Source: Phragmites australis | Lineage: Eukaryota > Streptophyta > Magnoliopsida > Poales > Poaceae | Reading direction: 5' to 3' | Assembly (NCBI RefSeq): GCF_958298935.1 | Contig: NC_084939.1 | Coordinates: forward strand, 9,935,501-9,999,500 | DNA: 64,000 nucleotides | Shown here: in pieces, positions 36,269-47,154 of the stretch | How the letters are laid out: each line of letters opens with the position of its first letter | How positions within the stretch are numbered: position 1 is the stretch's first letter | Made by a program: the position numbers and the translations under genes | The notes under the pieces: generated by a model | Told to the model about the DNA's origin: nothing | Databases searched by the model: none | What the model saw: only the letters and a program-made list of their open reading frames with translations

Positions 36269-37565
36269 TAGAGACGTCTAAATAGGTCATATCTACTTCG
36301 ACAGCCTAATACATATAAATATGACCTAACTAGAATCATGATAGGCTAGCCCAACATGATGCATTGGTTCATGCCTAGGCCGTCAACCTGGCACGGCCTG
36401 AATAGAGACAATGCCTAACGGGGGCACAATTAGCTAGTTTATTTTGAGAATATAGCCAGTTTTTACCGTTTGAGCTATAAAGATAAGAAAAGTTTTTAAA
36501 AAATCACCAAACTTCATTTATAAATACGACGCTAGCCCCCTCCTCATTTCACACCAGAAATCTTCCTAGCTCTCTTGTGTGCTTCTCAAATTCTTCTCTC
36601 AAGTTCTTTCGGATTTAAGATAATTTGACAAAATTCATTGTAATCATAGCCACAAATCCAAAAATCAAGATCCAACTTCTAGCGTGTTCGAAGAAATCAA
36701 GGTACAAATTTTTCATCTAACTATCTAAGTTTTCTTAAAAATAATTTTATTTCTCTAGTATTAATACTTTCAATTTCTCTACTCTTAATATTTCTTTATT
36801 GCTTGAGTCTTAATATTTCTAAAAAAAATCCATAGATTCGTTAATGGATCATGATACATCAGGCCCTATAAGATCAAACTTAGTGTGGCAACATTTTGAA
36901 ATGGTCTACAGAGAAAAAGACGGGTAAAAGTAAAATATGCTAAGTGTAATATATGCAAACATGAATTATTGGCAATGTCTATAGGTGAAACGGGACATTT
37001 GAGGAAGCACGCTGCAACTAACAAAAGGCTAGAGTGAGGAAAGGCGCCAATAGCATAACCGTTATTCGATGGTTTTAGATGTTGATGGAAATATGTAATT
37101 TTCGGAGCAACTCTTTTTTTTTTCTTTCTAGGGTTTTCTCATATTGAGTTTTTCTCTAGAAAAGTTTTTAATTAGGCAACCAAAATATCAATAAAGCCAA
37201 AATTCTAATTATGCGTCCATGATTTTTTCTCTAGAAAAGTTTTTAATGAGGCAACCAAAATATCAATAAAGCCAAAATTCTAATTATGCGTCCATGATTT
37301 TATCTATTTTTCTTCATTTTTTGAGTTTTAGAACTATGGTGTACTCTTTTTTGAACTTTTCTTATTTTTCACGGACCGGCCGTGCCTCATGGGCCTATTG
37401 TGCCATAGGCCGGCCCAACATGGCATAAAAACTAGTGGGGCCGTGTCATGGGGCAACATGACATGGCCCGCCAATAGTATTGTACATGGTAGGCCATGCC
37501 TAATAGGTTAGGTTACTTTTGTGCCCATGCCGAGCCAGCCCACGAGGCCCATTTGGCCATCACTA
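36269..37565. mobile_element. hAT-derived element with BED zinc-finger remnant (1297 bp)
   Basis: Left end TAGAGACGTCTAAATAGGTC and right-end complement TAGTGATGGCCAAATGGGCC match at 14 of 20 positions; ends starting TAG-G are typical of hAT. The flanking 8-mers GTCACTAC (36261-36268) and GTTGCCCC (37566-37573) match at four positions, so the duplication is eroded at best. On the plus strand about 36880-37035, shifting frames give VWQHFEMVYREKDG, CNICKHELL and GHLRKHAATNK: a BED finger with its CxxC and the HxxxxH-type pair. No dimerisation/catalytic transposase region follows. GC-rich subterminal blocks (GGCCGGCCCAACATGG) fit hAT subterminal repeats. Confidence 0.65.
37146..37306 (+). repeat. 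tandem duplication of about 80 bp inside the hAT element
   Basis: The block from TTTTTCTCTAGAAAAG through GCGTCCATGATTTT occurs twice in a row with about one difference (AATTAGG against AATGAGG). The near-identity indicates a recent local duplication. Confidence 0.85.
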
Positions 37566-37573
37566 GTTGCCCC

Positions 37574-39372
37574 TAGTCGAAAAAATATGCGAGAGGTATT
37601 ATTTACTAGCATGATCACTACCAGTAAATTGAAAAGGAAAAAAAATCATACCCAGTGCTGCATATTATGTTTTCTAAAATAAAACATTAATCTGACAGTA
37701 GTGTCAGTAATTTGTTCAGTAGTGTCAGTAGCTTTGTTCAATAGTATAAGTATTTGTCAGTAGTAACAACTATCGAATTACTAAACACTATTGAATAATT
37801 ACTGGATAACTATTGAGCAACACTTACTGGACAAATACCGATACCTACTGGGGGCACATGGCGTGGGCACGCGGCTACGGGGTGTGGCTCGTGCGGCCAC
37901 ATGGCGTGCCCTGACGTGCGGGTGCGGGGTGCGACTGAGCTAGGGCTGGTCGGGCTAGGCTGGTTAGGGTGTACATATTCCCCCTCTAATGGGTGTTTAG
38001 AAAGAAATATGTACATTTCCAAAAGTAGTATATACGTCTTTGAAAAATATATATTTCACTTATAAACAAGTATATACATATCAGAAAATAGTATATACAT
38101 CTCATAGAGTAGTATATACTTCAGTTATAACTGAATTAACTATAGATTGACCTGAGAGTATGTATTCATAGGAGTAGAGAATAGTTTTCCTATATATATA
38201 TATTTATATATTTTACTTATAAATAAGTATATAAATCTGAGAAAATAGTATACATCTCATAAAGTAGTATATATTTCAGTTATAACTGGATCAACTATAG
38301 ATCTAGCTGAGAGTATATAGTTTTCCTATATATAACTTACAATAATGGGATCATATACTCGCACATCAAAGGAGAATTGCTATTTGGGAGTTAGCATTGT
38401 CCAAAAAAACATCTTTAGTAAAATCATATTACTTTTGTGACAAATTTTACATATACTATCTTTTATGTCCCATTTAAATATTCAGGGGATATATACCGAA
38501 AGGCATAATTCAAGGGATATACCAGAACACACTATTTTTACACTAGATGGGTAACATGTGCATACATTAGTAACACATCTCAGAGCACGGCTTCAATGCA
38601 GAAGATTTGCATGCTTCCGTGTACGCACCGTGTCGATGGGGATACCGACGGATGGTTGGCGCGCCGCCGTTGGCCATTAATTCTCGACACGCATGCATGC
38701 CATGCAACGCAATTGCAACGCACGCATTATTTAACGGCCCTGTGCTGTGCATGGATGGCGAGTTAGGTGGTCGCAATTAGAGGCATCCATCCGCCCATCA
38801 ACCCGGCCACAGGTGATATATTCATGCGAACTGACAATAAAGTGAGGAAATGAAGTGAAAGATAACAGGCAAGGCTTCAGCTAAGCTCACCTCGGCGTAG
38901 CAGAGGAGGCGTAGAGAGAGAAAGTGTCTAGTAAGGTAGAGAGAGCTTTTTTTATTTTATTTTATAAATCTTTTCAAATTAATATTTTAAAAATAAACAA
39001 TCCCTTTGGCAACTCGACGTAGCTAAACACTACCATAGAATACACCATGAACCGGTATCATCATTGCCGGTTCGTGGTCTCCAAAAATTCAATAATTATA
39101 GGGAAAAAAACTGAATTTATTTTTTTTGGACAAAATACATGTGCATGCGATTTGTGAGAGTCAAACTCACGATCTCTTCCCTCACGCAATTGTTTTTTTG
39201 ACTTTTCTTCCTTACAATTCCAACTCACAATTATAGCTAATAACTATTAGATAATTTATTCTTTTGATTCTTCTTGTCCAAATCTTTGGACGACTATTTG
39301 GATATTAAAATGGCTTCAAATAAAAAAGTTGTTAACTGCAGAATTATAGATCTAATTAAGACCTACAATGTT
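37574..39372. other. intergenic, AT-rich, with an imperfect duplication
   Basis: No gene. About 38046-38165 and 38200-38320 are diverged copies of one block (ACTTATAAACAAGTATATA ... CAGTTATAACTG ... CTATAGAT ... GAGAGTAT). The remainder shows nothing I can support. Confidence 0.6.
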
Positions 39373-39437
39373 TATATATATATATACACACATATACATA
39401 TACACCCACACATATATATACACACATAAATACATAC

Positions 39438-39470
<33 letters not shown>

Positions 39471-39567
39471 TATACATATACACATACATATATATTCATA
39501 TATACATATATATATATACTTATATACTTATATACATATATATATATATACTTATATACATATATAC

Positions 39568-39611
<44 letters not shown>
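39373..39611. repeat. compound TA / TACA microsatellite
   Basis: About 240 bp of (TA)n, (CATA)n and (TATACA)n repeats. The open frame across it is a repeat artefact. Confidence 0.95.
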
Positions 39612-39613
<2 letters not shown>

Positions 39614-39621
39614 CCGATTTA

Positions 39622-39805
39622 GCCCCTATTTTGTTCAGCTTCTGCTAGTTTCTGCTACTTAGGAAAAAATAGTCCGCTTCTGGAAATGGCTTCTGAGAAG
39701 CAAAAACTGGCAAAAGCTGTCATAATTACAATTCAAAAGTAGTTTTCCTATAAGCAGCTTTTCAACAGTAACTTTTGGAAAAGCCTTAGCCCAACAAAAC
39801 ATGCC
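39622..39805. mobile_element. MITE-like element (about 184 bp)
   Basis: Left end GCCCCTATTTTGTTCAGCTTC and right-end complement GGCATGTTTTGTTGGGCTAA are imperfect inverted repeats; the interior inverts further (GCTTCT...AGAAGC, GCTTTT...). This TTTGTT-C-AGCTT type of end is common in hAT-like grass MITEs. It sits between the microsatellite and the gypsy LTR, and a target duplication is not visible. Confidence 0.5.
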
Positions 39806-39842
39806 ATTAACTACTAGCATGCTAAATAAGTACTAAACACAT

Positions 39843-40338
39843 TGTCGAATATCTACCTATAGGGTATATACGTATAAGGAATATATCTACACAGATAAGG
39901 TATATCGTATACCTGATGGACAACTTCGGATATTGCAGATCCGAATCTATGAAACTTGACATACTCGGAGATCACGAATACTTGTACTAGGAAGGTATCG
40001 ATCTAGTTAACTAACTCGAGTACTACTAGTATCCCAGCTGGATACGACTATCTTACCTTGACCAACAAGATGAATGACTCCCTATCGATTACAGCTTGAA
40101 CTCAGGCAGCGCCAGGACCCCTTTATGAGGCGGAGACCCTGACCCCTAGAGGGACAATGGACAACAGATCAACGCCTATGCAACTCGATGCAAGCATCCA
40201 GACCCTAGCCTTGGAGAAACTTGGTGACTTCAACTCTAGATTAGTTTAGATCCGATCTACTCTATTGTATTAGGTTTAGCCACCTTGCTTGTACTTGAGA
40301 CAATCTATATACAACATCGTCTACACAGAATGTAGGGT
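39843..40338 (+). repeat. 5' LTR of the host gypsy element
   Basis: Aligns with 52842-53222 plus 54176-54290, about 496 bp in both. It starts TGTCGAATATC. Beyond GTAGGGT the copies differ (TTACTCCGCCTCAGGGG here), so the true LTR may continue to about 40450 with the 3' copy cut short. No primer-binding site recognised. Confidence 0.8.
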
Positions 40339-40469
40339 ATTACTCCGCCTCAGGGGCCCAAACTTGTATACATCATGTGTCTTGTTTCCTGCTCGATCCT
40401 TGATCTCGAAGGTACCCCAGTTCAATTATAGACCAAATAGGGGCCTTCATCTATTTTTCAAGATCGATC

Positions 40470-43400
40470 ATGTCTCAAGTGCGCGTTCGTGTTGGATTCT
40501 CCGACACCGGCTTCTATGACCACTTCGAATCAGCAGTGGTCATCTTTGCATCGCCTCCTACTGGTTCAGAGATCACCTTCAGAACAATGGCATACCTTTG
40601 TGATGATCAAGGTGAACTGATCCACACTGGTATCATCGAGTCCAGCCCATTGGATACACACCATGAGGTGGGACACCTCGAGTGGGATCCCAAGGAGCTT
40701 AACATTCTTTAATTTATGGACACCGACAACGATAGTGAGAGTCAAGAAAGTGGCGACAACGGCTCCATCGATGGCCAGAACAACCGAATAGATCGATTCT
40801 TGTTTATGGTCGGAGTCGATGGCACACCCATCTAGAAAAACATGGAGGATTCGGACACCATGATGAATGATGGTGAAAGCATCCACGAGGACCCAGCAGC
40901 AGCAGCTGGGGCTCTGTAGGCCCCTGACATCGCCCATCATCGATGTGCAAAGGTAAATCAGGGGCACCCTGATATTCGACGTCGACTTGGCCTGGGAACA
41001 CCTGCTGTTTACGTGACGCCCCCACCCGCAATGATTCCAAGATCAAGGGATGAACTCCCTCAACATAGTGATCGTGAAGCTACGTTGGCTCAACCACAAC
41101 CAAGTTTGGGCAATAGTGTCTTTAATGCTCTAGAAGCTAATGTCCAGGGAACTCATATGATTCCGAGGTCCTTCCTTGAGTTGGATTCGACGAATCCTCT
41201 AACCCTGATGGTCAATCAGCTCAAGACTCTTGTAGCGAACATGGCCCTTTTAGGGCATGTATGTGATTTTGGTGATTAATGACAACATAGTTAATGTGAC
41301 TAATATGTTTATCAAGTATATGCTTTAGTAGGTCTCATGGATGCAACATATGAAGAAGCCACAGAAGTCGGGATAAATATTGGATTGAATTAGACAAGTT
41401 CTAGGAAAAATGTACACGTCGGATGATCCGGCGATGGAGATGTTGGTACATGTTGGAGCATTCTTCCCGGTTATTTTGTACACACCAGATGGTCTGACGA
41501 TGAAGAGTTGGCTATGTTGGAGCATTTTCCAGAAGAGGTTGCAACTGTTGAATATTGAAGATCAACACACCGGATGTTCTAGTGCTCACACGAGATACAT
41601 ACTCCAGAAAAATTGCAATAGCTAGTTTTAATGTGGTTGTACATGCCAGATGTTCTGGCACATTGAAGATCTACATGCTGAACTGCACAGTAAAGAGAAG
41701 TGGCTCGGTCTATACATTGGATAGTCTGGTGATGGTGTTCAAGGTAACACCAGAACATCCGATGTTCAAAATGAGATTGAGTGGGGGTCCAATGGCTAGT
41801 TGCTGCTTTTGTACACGCCAGATGTTCCGGTGCCTGTACTACTGTTAATGCGAGAACATCTAGTGTTCATAGTCTTTTTGAGCTGTTGGAGCAACAACTA
41901 GTTCGTGGGCTTGAGGCTATATATACCCCCCACTCGGTCATTTGAAGGTGTTGGAGTCCAGAGAAGCTCACATACATTTGAGGAGACATCTAAGCCACCA
42001 AAGTGCTAAAAGTGATCATCCAAGGCAATTAGCATAAGATTAGGGAGTGATTAGTGCTATTAGGCCCAGAGAGAGTTGTTGCTAGGTATTACTATCTAGA
42101 GAAGGGATCAAGGAGTGATACTACCTTGTACCAAGTGGTACGTCGATGCCTTGGACTCTTGGTGACTTGCTGGCACCGTGAGCCTTGGTGACTCAAGTTT
42201 GTCGACCCTTTAGCTTTGTGTGAAACGGCGGCAAGAAGCTTGTATGGGGACATAGAGATCCTTGCCTTGGTGGCTTAAGCTCCAAAGTGAAGACGACAGC
42301 AAGTGACCAGAAGAGAGTCTTGTGGTGAGCTTTGCCTTTGTGACTTGGTGGATCAACCTACTTGAGGTTTAGGTGGCTCAAGGGTCATGTCTAGGTGCTA
42401 ACTGGGAGCAATAGCTTAGGTGGCTGCTCTAACGTGAACTAGGGGTGGCATTTATTCCATCAATACTACATGATAAAAATCCTTTGTACCGAGTTTGCTC
42501 TCTCTACCTTCTTTACTTTTTCACATTTATATACTTGCAATTTACTTTCCTAGAGTAGTTTGTTAGGATTGGCTATAGGTTGCAAACCCTTATGAGCAGT
42601 AGATTAGACACACTAGATAAACTTAGAGCACATTGAGATAGAAATTAATATAAGTTTATCTTGTAAAGTTTTTGGATCTGATAAGTTTTAGATCTCCTAA
42701 TTCACCCCCTCTTAGGACATCATCGATCCCTTTTAATTTTGCTTGATGCGGCTCAGATCCAGGTGGATCAAGTGAATAACACCAGTGGCTCTAGGCACCC
42801 AGCCAGCAAGGCACTGGTTCAAGGAGTCACGAACGTGGACATCCCTGAGTCGAGGGATCCCAAACAGGAAGCTCGGGTGGTCAAGTTCAAGCACTGTCCT
42901 GTGGGCCAGACTATAACTGCCCCATCCATAGGTGTAGGAACTAGGAAGACCTAAGGCATCCCTCATGATAGGCACAATCTACAAAGGGTGATAGACAACC
43001 GCTGTGAGGAATGTCGTGATGATGACCGTCGTTATAACGACTGCAGACCTCTGGGATGAGATAATCGACGTGACTCACCCATTCGAAGGAATAGGCGTAA
43101 CGGTCCTCCCCTATCTCCTCCTGAAGAATTCGACGGAGGTTGTGAAGCCTTTGCACCTGAGCTCTGGTTGATATGGTAGCCCAAGAAGTTCAAGGCGAGT
43201 TCGATCTAGAAGTACGATGGGAAGCTCAACCCCAATGAATGATTACAGATCTCACCATTGTTATTCGAGTGGCTGGTGGCAACAGCAGGATAATGGCCAA
43301 TTACCTACTAACCACCCTCAATGGACCTGCAAGGTCCTAGTTGTTGAACCTTCCACCGAACTCGATCCAATCGTGGGCCGAGCGGAAGGCTTAGTTCATC

Positions 43401-43758
43401 ACCAACTTCCTGGGAATGTTTGAGCGCCCAGGAACAAAAGACAATCTCCATCAGCTGAACCAAGGTACGAACGAGTCTCTTGGGGACTTCATTCATAGGT
43501 TTAGTGACAGGCGCAATATGATCCTGGACATCTCCGACTCCTCGGTCATCATTGCCTTCAACTGAGGCATCAAGGACAAAGATCTGGTCGGGAAGCTTGT
43601 TACCCAGAAGATCAATACAGTGAAAGAACTCTTCAAGCTAGCTGACAAGTGCACAAAGTGTGCTGAAGCCTAAGCACACACCAAAAATCCTTAGTCTGGT
43701 AAGGACAAGCCTGAGTCCTCAAAGAATGAGGGGAAGAAGAGCAAACCTGGTGACAATA
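40470..43758 (+). pseudogene. gypsy gag region, degenerate, split by a 1.5-kb insertion
   Basis: An opening frame from ATG 40470 (MSQVRVRVGF...) and later pieces (about 41013-41251) run into the insertion and resume at 42736. From about 43170 a typical retrotransposon gag domain is seen in pieces: SSIRKYDGKLNPNE-like start, TTLNGPARSWLLNLPPNSI, then FERPGTKDNLHQLNQGTNES and LGDFIHRFSDRRN (about 43310-43520), and KLADKCTKCAEA (about 43640). Stops interrupt it at several points (for example within AFN*GIKDKD). In its family this protein forms the particle shell. It is broken again at 43758 by the minus-strand insertion. Confidence 0.75.
41253..42735. mobile_element. insertion of about 1.48 kb in gag, flanked by an 8-bp repeat
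   Basis: CCCTTTTA stands on both sides (41245-41252 and 42728-42735). Removing the insert and one repeat restores the host frame (NMALL|ILLDAAQ). The interior has no coding motif. It repeats a short word of the type GATGTTCCGGTG / GATGATCCGGCG about eight times (41420-41880), and ends CACCCCCTCTTAGGACATCATCGAT, which looks like the end of a grass LTR. An 8-bp repeat would suit hAT, but no terminal inverted repeat is evident, so the class is open. Confidence 0.6.
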
Positions 43759-44643
43759 TGATAAGTTGATTGGTGGAGTTTTGACGTTGATGATCCAAAG
43801 GCTTCGAAGAGAACAGATCGAGAACCCTCACAACCAATACACCACTATTCCGTGGTTATCAACCGTGCTAAGACATGGTTGACCTCGCCTAGAAGACTTT
43901 TCTTGCAAGCGAATCGAGAACACAAGCAAGAACAAGTAGATGCAATTTGAATATTGCTAATTACCAATGAAGTACTCAAGTTGGGGTTCGACAAACTGAT
44001 AAATGATGAAACTGTATAAAATAGAATAATCTAAGCTAAACCTAAGTCTAAACTACGATAGCTACTATGTATATATAGGAGGGATGTGAGGAGGTCAACC
44101 TAGTGTTGTGCAGCCGTGGAAATAGGCGTGCACAACTTGGACTCCGACCCTGACACGATTACAAGACCTGACAAGGCCCAAAATGGTGATACAACACTTT
44201 ATTTTACAGACTCTGATTAATCTATAAGGAATCTAATGGTGATATCATATCTATTGAAAAGGTCTCATCAATAGCTTTCCAACAAGTCCAATAACGCCTC
44301 AATTGGACTCCGTATGCAAAAGTTATACTCGTTTTATTGACGTGCTATCCTCGAACTCGACCATGACCACGACTTCAACCACGGCTAGAGCTCAGCCTTG
44401 AGTCTGAGTAGACTTGGCCTTCAAGGGGCGATGTCCAGATAAGGTTGTGGTGCTTCTCCCATATTCCTAAGCAATAAAACATCACAAGAATTTAGTAGTA
44501 ACCCATCGAAGGAAGCATGAACAACGAGAAATGAGTTCACCTCGTGGTCCAATTGTCGTGCACGTGCTCTTGTAATTGGACCGTGTATGATTTGAGGAAT
44601 ATTAGTAGTATTGATTGTATCTGAAGGAGCCATGGGCTCATCA
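43759..44643 (-). repeat. 3' LTR (885 bp) of the deleted gypsy element
   Basis: On the minus strand it starts TGATGAGCCC at 44643 and ends at 43759 (plus-strand TGATAAG). It shares CGTTGATGATCCAAAGGCTTCGA and overall order with the solo LTR at 47155-48052. The first 223 bases continue the pol frame to a stop at 44423-44421. Confidence 0.85.
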
Positions 44644-45294
44644 CCCTCCCCTTTTTGAATTGGAGTCATTCTCGACTCAAGCTCATCTTCCTCTCCCAAA
44701 TATGGCTTCAAATCTGAAATGTTAAACGTGGGACTAACCCCAAAATCTACAGGTAGATCTAATTTGTATGCATTGTCATTAATTTTCTCAATTATCTTAA
44801 ATGGTCCATCAGCTCTAGGTTTGACTTCCTTAGTTCTGGAAACATATCCTTCCTCAAATGCAACCAAACTAAATCACCTGGTTCAAATTTTATTTCCTTC
44901 CTACCTTTACTTCCAGCAATCTTATACTTTTCAGTCATGCTCCCTATATTTTTTTAGTGGTTTCATGTAACTTAAGAATAAATTCAGCACATTTCTTAGC
45001 ATCTAAATTAATTCTTTCAAAAGTAGGCAAATGTAGCAAATCAATAGGAGCACGGGGATTAAATCCATACACTACCTGGAACGGACATACTTTGGTGGTG
45101 GAGTGTACCGACCTGTTGTAAGAAAATTCAATATGTGGTAAATACTCTTCCCACATCCTCAAATTCTTCTTTAGAACTGCCCGTAACATGGTCGATAATG
45201 TATGGTTGACGACCTCTGTTTGACCATCAGTTTGGGGATGACATGTACTAGAAAACAGCAGCTTCGTCTGAAATTTATGCCAAGAATGCCTCAA
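44421..45294 (-). pseudogene. gypsy integrase and pol C-terminus, one frame break
   Basis: 45294-44944 gives the later half of an integrase (TCHPQTDGQTEVVNHTL, which holds the catalytic Glu; then LPHIEFSYNRSVHSTT, FQVVYGFNPRAPIDLL). After a stop and a frame change near 44870-44944 the frame resumes at 44867 with RADGPFKIIEKINDNAYKL and FNISDLKPYLGEEDELESR, the usual gypsy integrase tail. It then passes through the polypurine tract into the LTR (ITRARARQLDHEVNSFL, CDVLLLRNMGEAP) and stops at 44423-44421. Confidence 0.85.
44644..44656 (-). other. polypurine tract lying inside pol
   Basis: AAAAAGGGGAGGG on the minus strand directly precedes the LTR start TGATGAG. The same bases are read in the pol frame as QKGEG, so the tract is both a plus-strand primer and coding sequence. 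Confidence 0.8.
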
Positions 45295-45642
45295 ATTGGA
45301 TTTCGTATGTAAAAGTTATGCCCATTTTATTGACATGCTGTCCTCGAACTCGACCACGACCATGACCATGAGTTCAACCATGACTAGAGCTCAGCCTCAA
45401 GTCTGAGTAGACCTGGTTTTCGAGAGGCAATGTCCGGGTAAGGTTATGGTGCTTCTCCCACATTCCTAAGCAATAAAACATCACAAGGATTTAGTAGTAA
45501 CCCATTCAAGGAAGCATTAACAGCGAGAAATGAGTTCACCTGGTGGTCTAATTGTTCTGCACGTGCTCTTGTAATTGTACTTTGTATGATTTGAGGAATC
45601 TTAGTAGTATTGATCGTATCTGAAGGAGACATGGGCTGATCA
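45284..45642 (-). repeat. truncated 5' LTR of the deleted gypsy element
   Basis: A direct repeat of about 44287-44643 with moderate divergence. It starts on the minus strand with TGATCAGCCCATG at 45642 and stops where integrase coding sequence begins. About 360 of 885 LTR bases remain. Confidence 0.85.
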
Positions 45643-47154
45643 CAAGCGCAAAGGTCTGGATGTGACTGTGGCTGTGATCGATAGGAGCAACGCGCAACAC
45701 CAGGGATAATAAGGGCCTGAGCCATGGAGGCGGAAAGTGTTGTCCTGTCCATCGGACCAACTAGCATGACTTTGACGAATGTCATGTTCTTAAAAAGAAG
45801 CTTGATGACAAACTTAAGGCTATTGTTTTTTATTACCATAGCAAACGGGCCAAGTCAGACCCCAAAGACGATGAGCCCAAATTTTGCGGGGCCGACTAGA
45901 GCTTGGTGCATATCTTCAGAGGATTTGGCTCGTATGAGTCCAAGAGGCAGTACCAGGTGGTTAAAAGGGAGATCAACTTGGCTCTGACTAGGCCTCATCG
46001 ATACCTCAAGTGGTCCGAAGTCCCGATCCCCTTCGATTAAGCTAACCATCTAGTTGCAGTTTCACACCCAGGTCGGTATCCGGTTGTGGTCCGGCCTACT
46101 ATTCTCAACATCAAAGTCCATAGGACCTTAGTCGACGGGGGTAGCTTGCTTAACCTCATCTTTGCCAATACATTAGACAAGATGGGAATCCAAAGGACAG
46201 TGCTCAAGACAGGAGCTGAGCCTTTCCACGGTATAACTCCAAACTCATTGATCGTGCCCCTTGGCCAGATCGAGTTGCCGGTCACATTTGGCGAGCATGA
46301 CAATTTTCGTACAGAGAAGCTGACCTTTGATGTTGCAGATTTCAAGATGGCCTACAACATGATCCTAGGTCGCCCAATGCTAGGCAAGTTCATGGCCGTA
46401 TGCACTACGCGTACCAGGTGCTCAAGATCCTAGGCCTTAATGGGGTCATAACCATCAAGGGAGATCAACGTACAATGGTCAAATGCTACAAGAAGAGCCT
46501 GGATATGGTCGAACACTTCTATCGAATGACAACTATGTTAAGAAGTGTGGAGTCTAAGTGCCAGAAGCACCAAGCCGCCACCAAGGTCAAGGAGTCCAAG
46601 CTCGTGAGCCTCGCTAATGCCTCTAGATCCGATGATGCCGCCAAAGGTGAGAACAATGATGGTGCTAAGGACATGAATGCAGGTGGTGGTGTCAAGGTAG
46701 TGCCCGTCGACCTGTCCGAAATAGCCAAGATGGTCAAGATAGGGGTCACCTTGATCCCAAATAGGAACTCGAGCTCATCACTTCCCTCTGGGCAAAGCAA
46801 GATGTGTTAGCGTGGCAACCATCTGACATGCCTGGGGTCCCCAAGGAGGTGATCGAGCATCGACCTAGCGCCAAATCTGTGGTGCAGAAGTAGTGAAGAT
46901 TTGCGGAGGATAGAAAACAAGCCATCCAGGAGGAGGTCGACAAGCTCATAAGGGCGGGCTTCATCTGAGAGATTCATCATCCTATATGGCTTGCTAATCA
47001 CGTCCTTGTGAAGAAAGTCAATAGCAAATGGAGAATATGTGTTGATTTCACCGACCTAAACAAAGCTTGTCCCAAAGATCCTTTTCCTCTCCCTTGTCTC
47101 AATCAAATTGTCGACTCTCCTACGGGTTGTGCAGTGCTATGTTTTCTAGATGTC

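Larger units (their letters stand above)
43759..45642 (-). mobile_element. internally deleted gypsy element (Tekay/Del-like)
   Basis: Read on the minus strand: partial 5' LTR (45642 to about 45284), immediately the second half of integrase, then the end of pol, polypurine tract and a full 3' LTR (44643-43759). The 5' LTR remainder, leader, gag, protease, RT and most of integrase are missing. Host gag sequence continues on both sides (GGTGACAA | GCGCAAAGG). The flanking pentamers CAATA and CAAGC agree at three positions. Confidence 0.8.

Noticed and set aside
39368..39622. Open frame of Tyr/Ile/Thr repeats
   Set aside because: It is the TA/TACA microsatellite read as protein.
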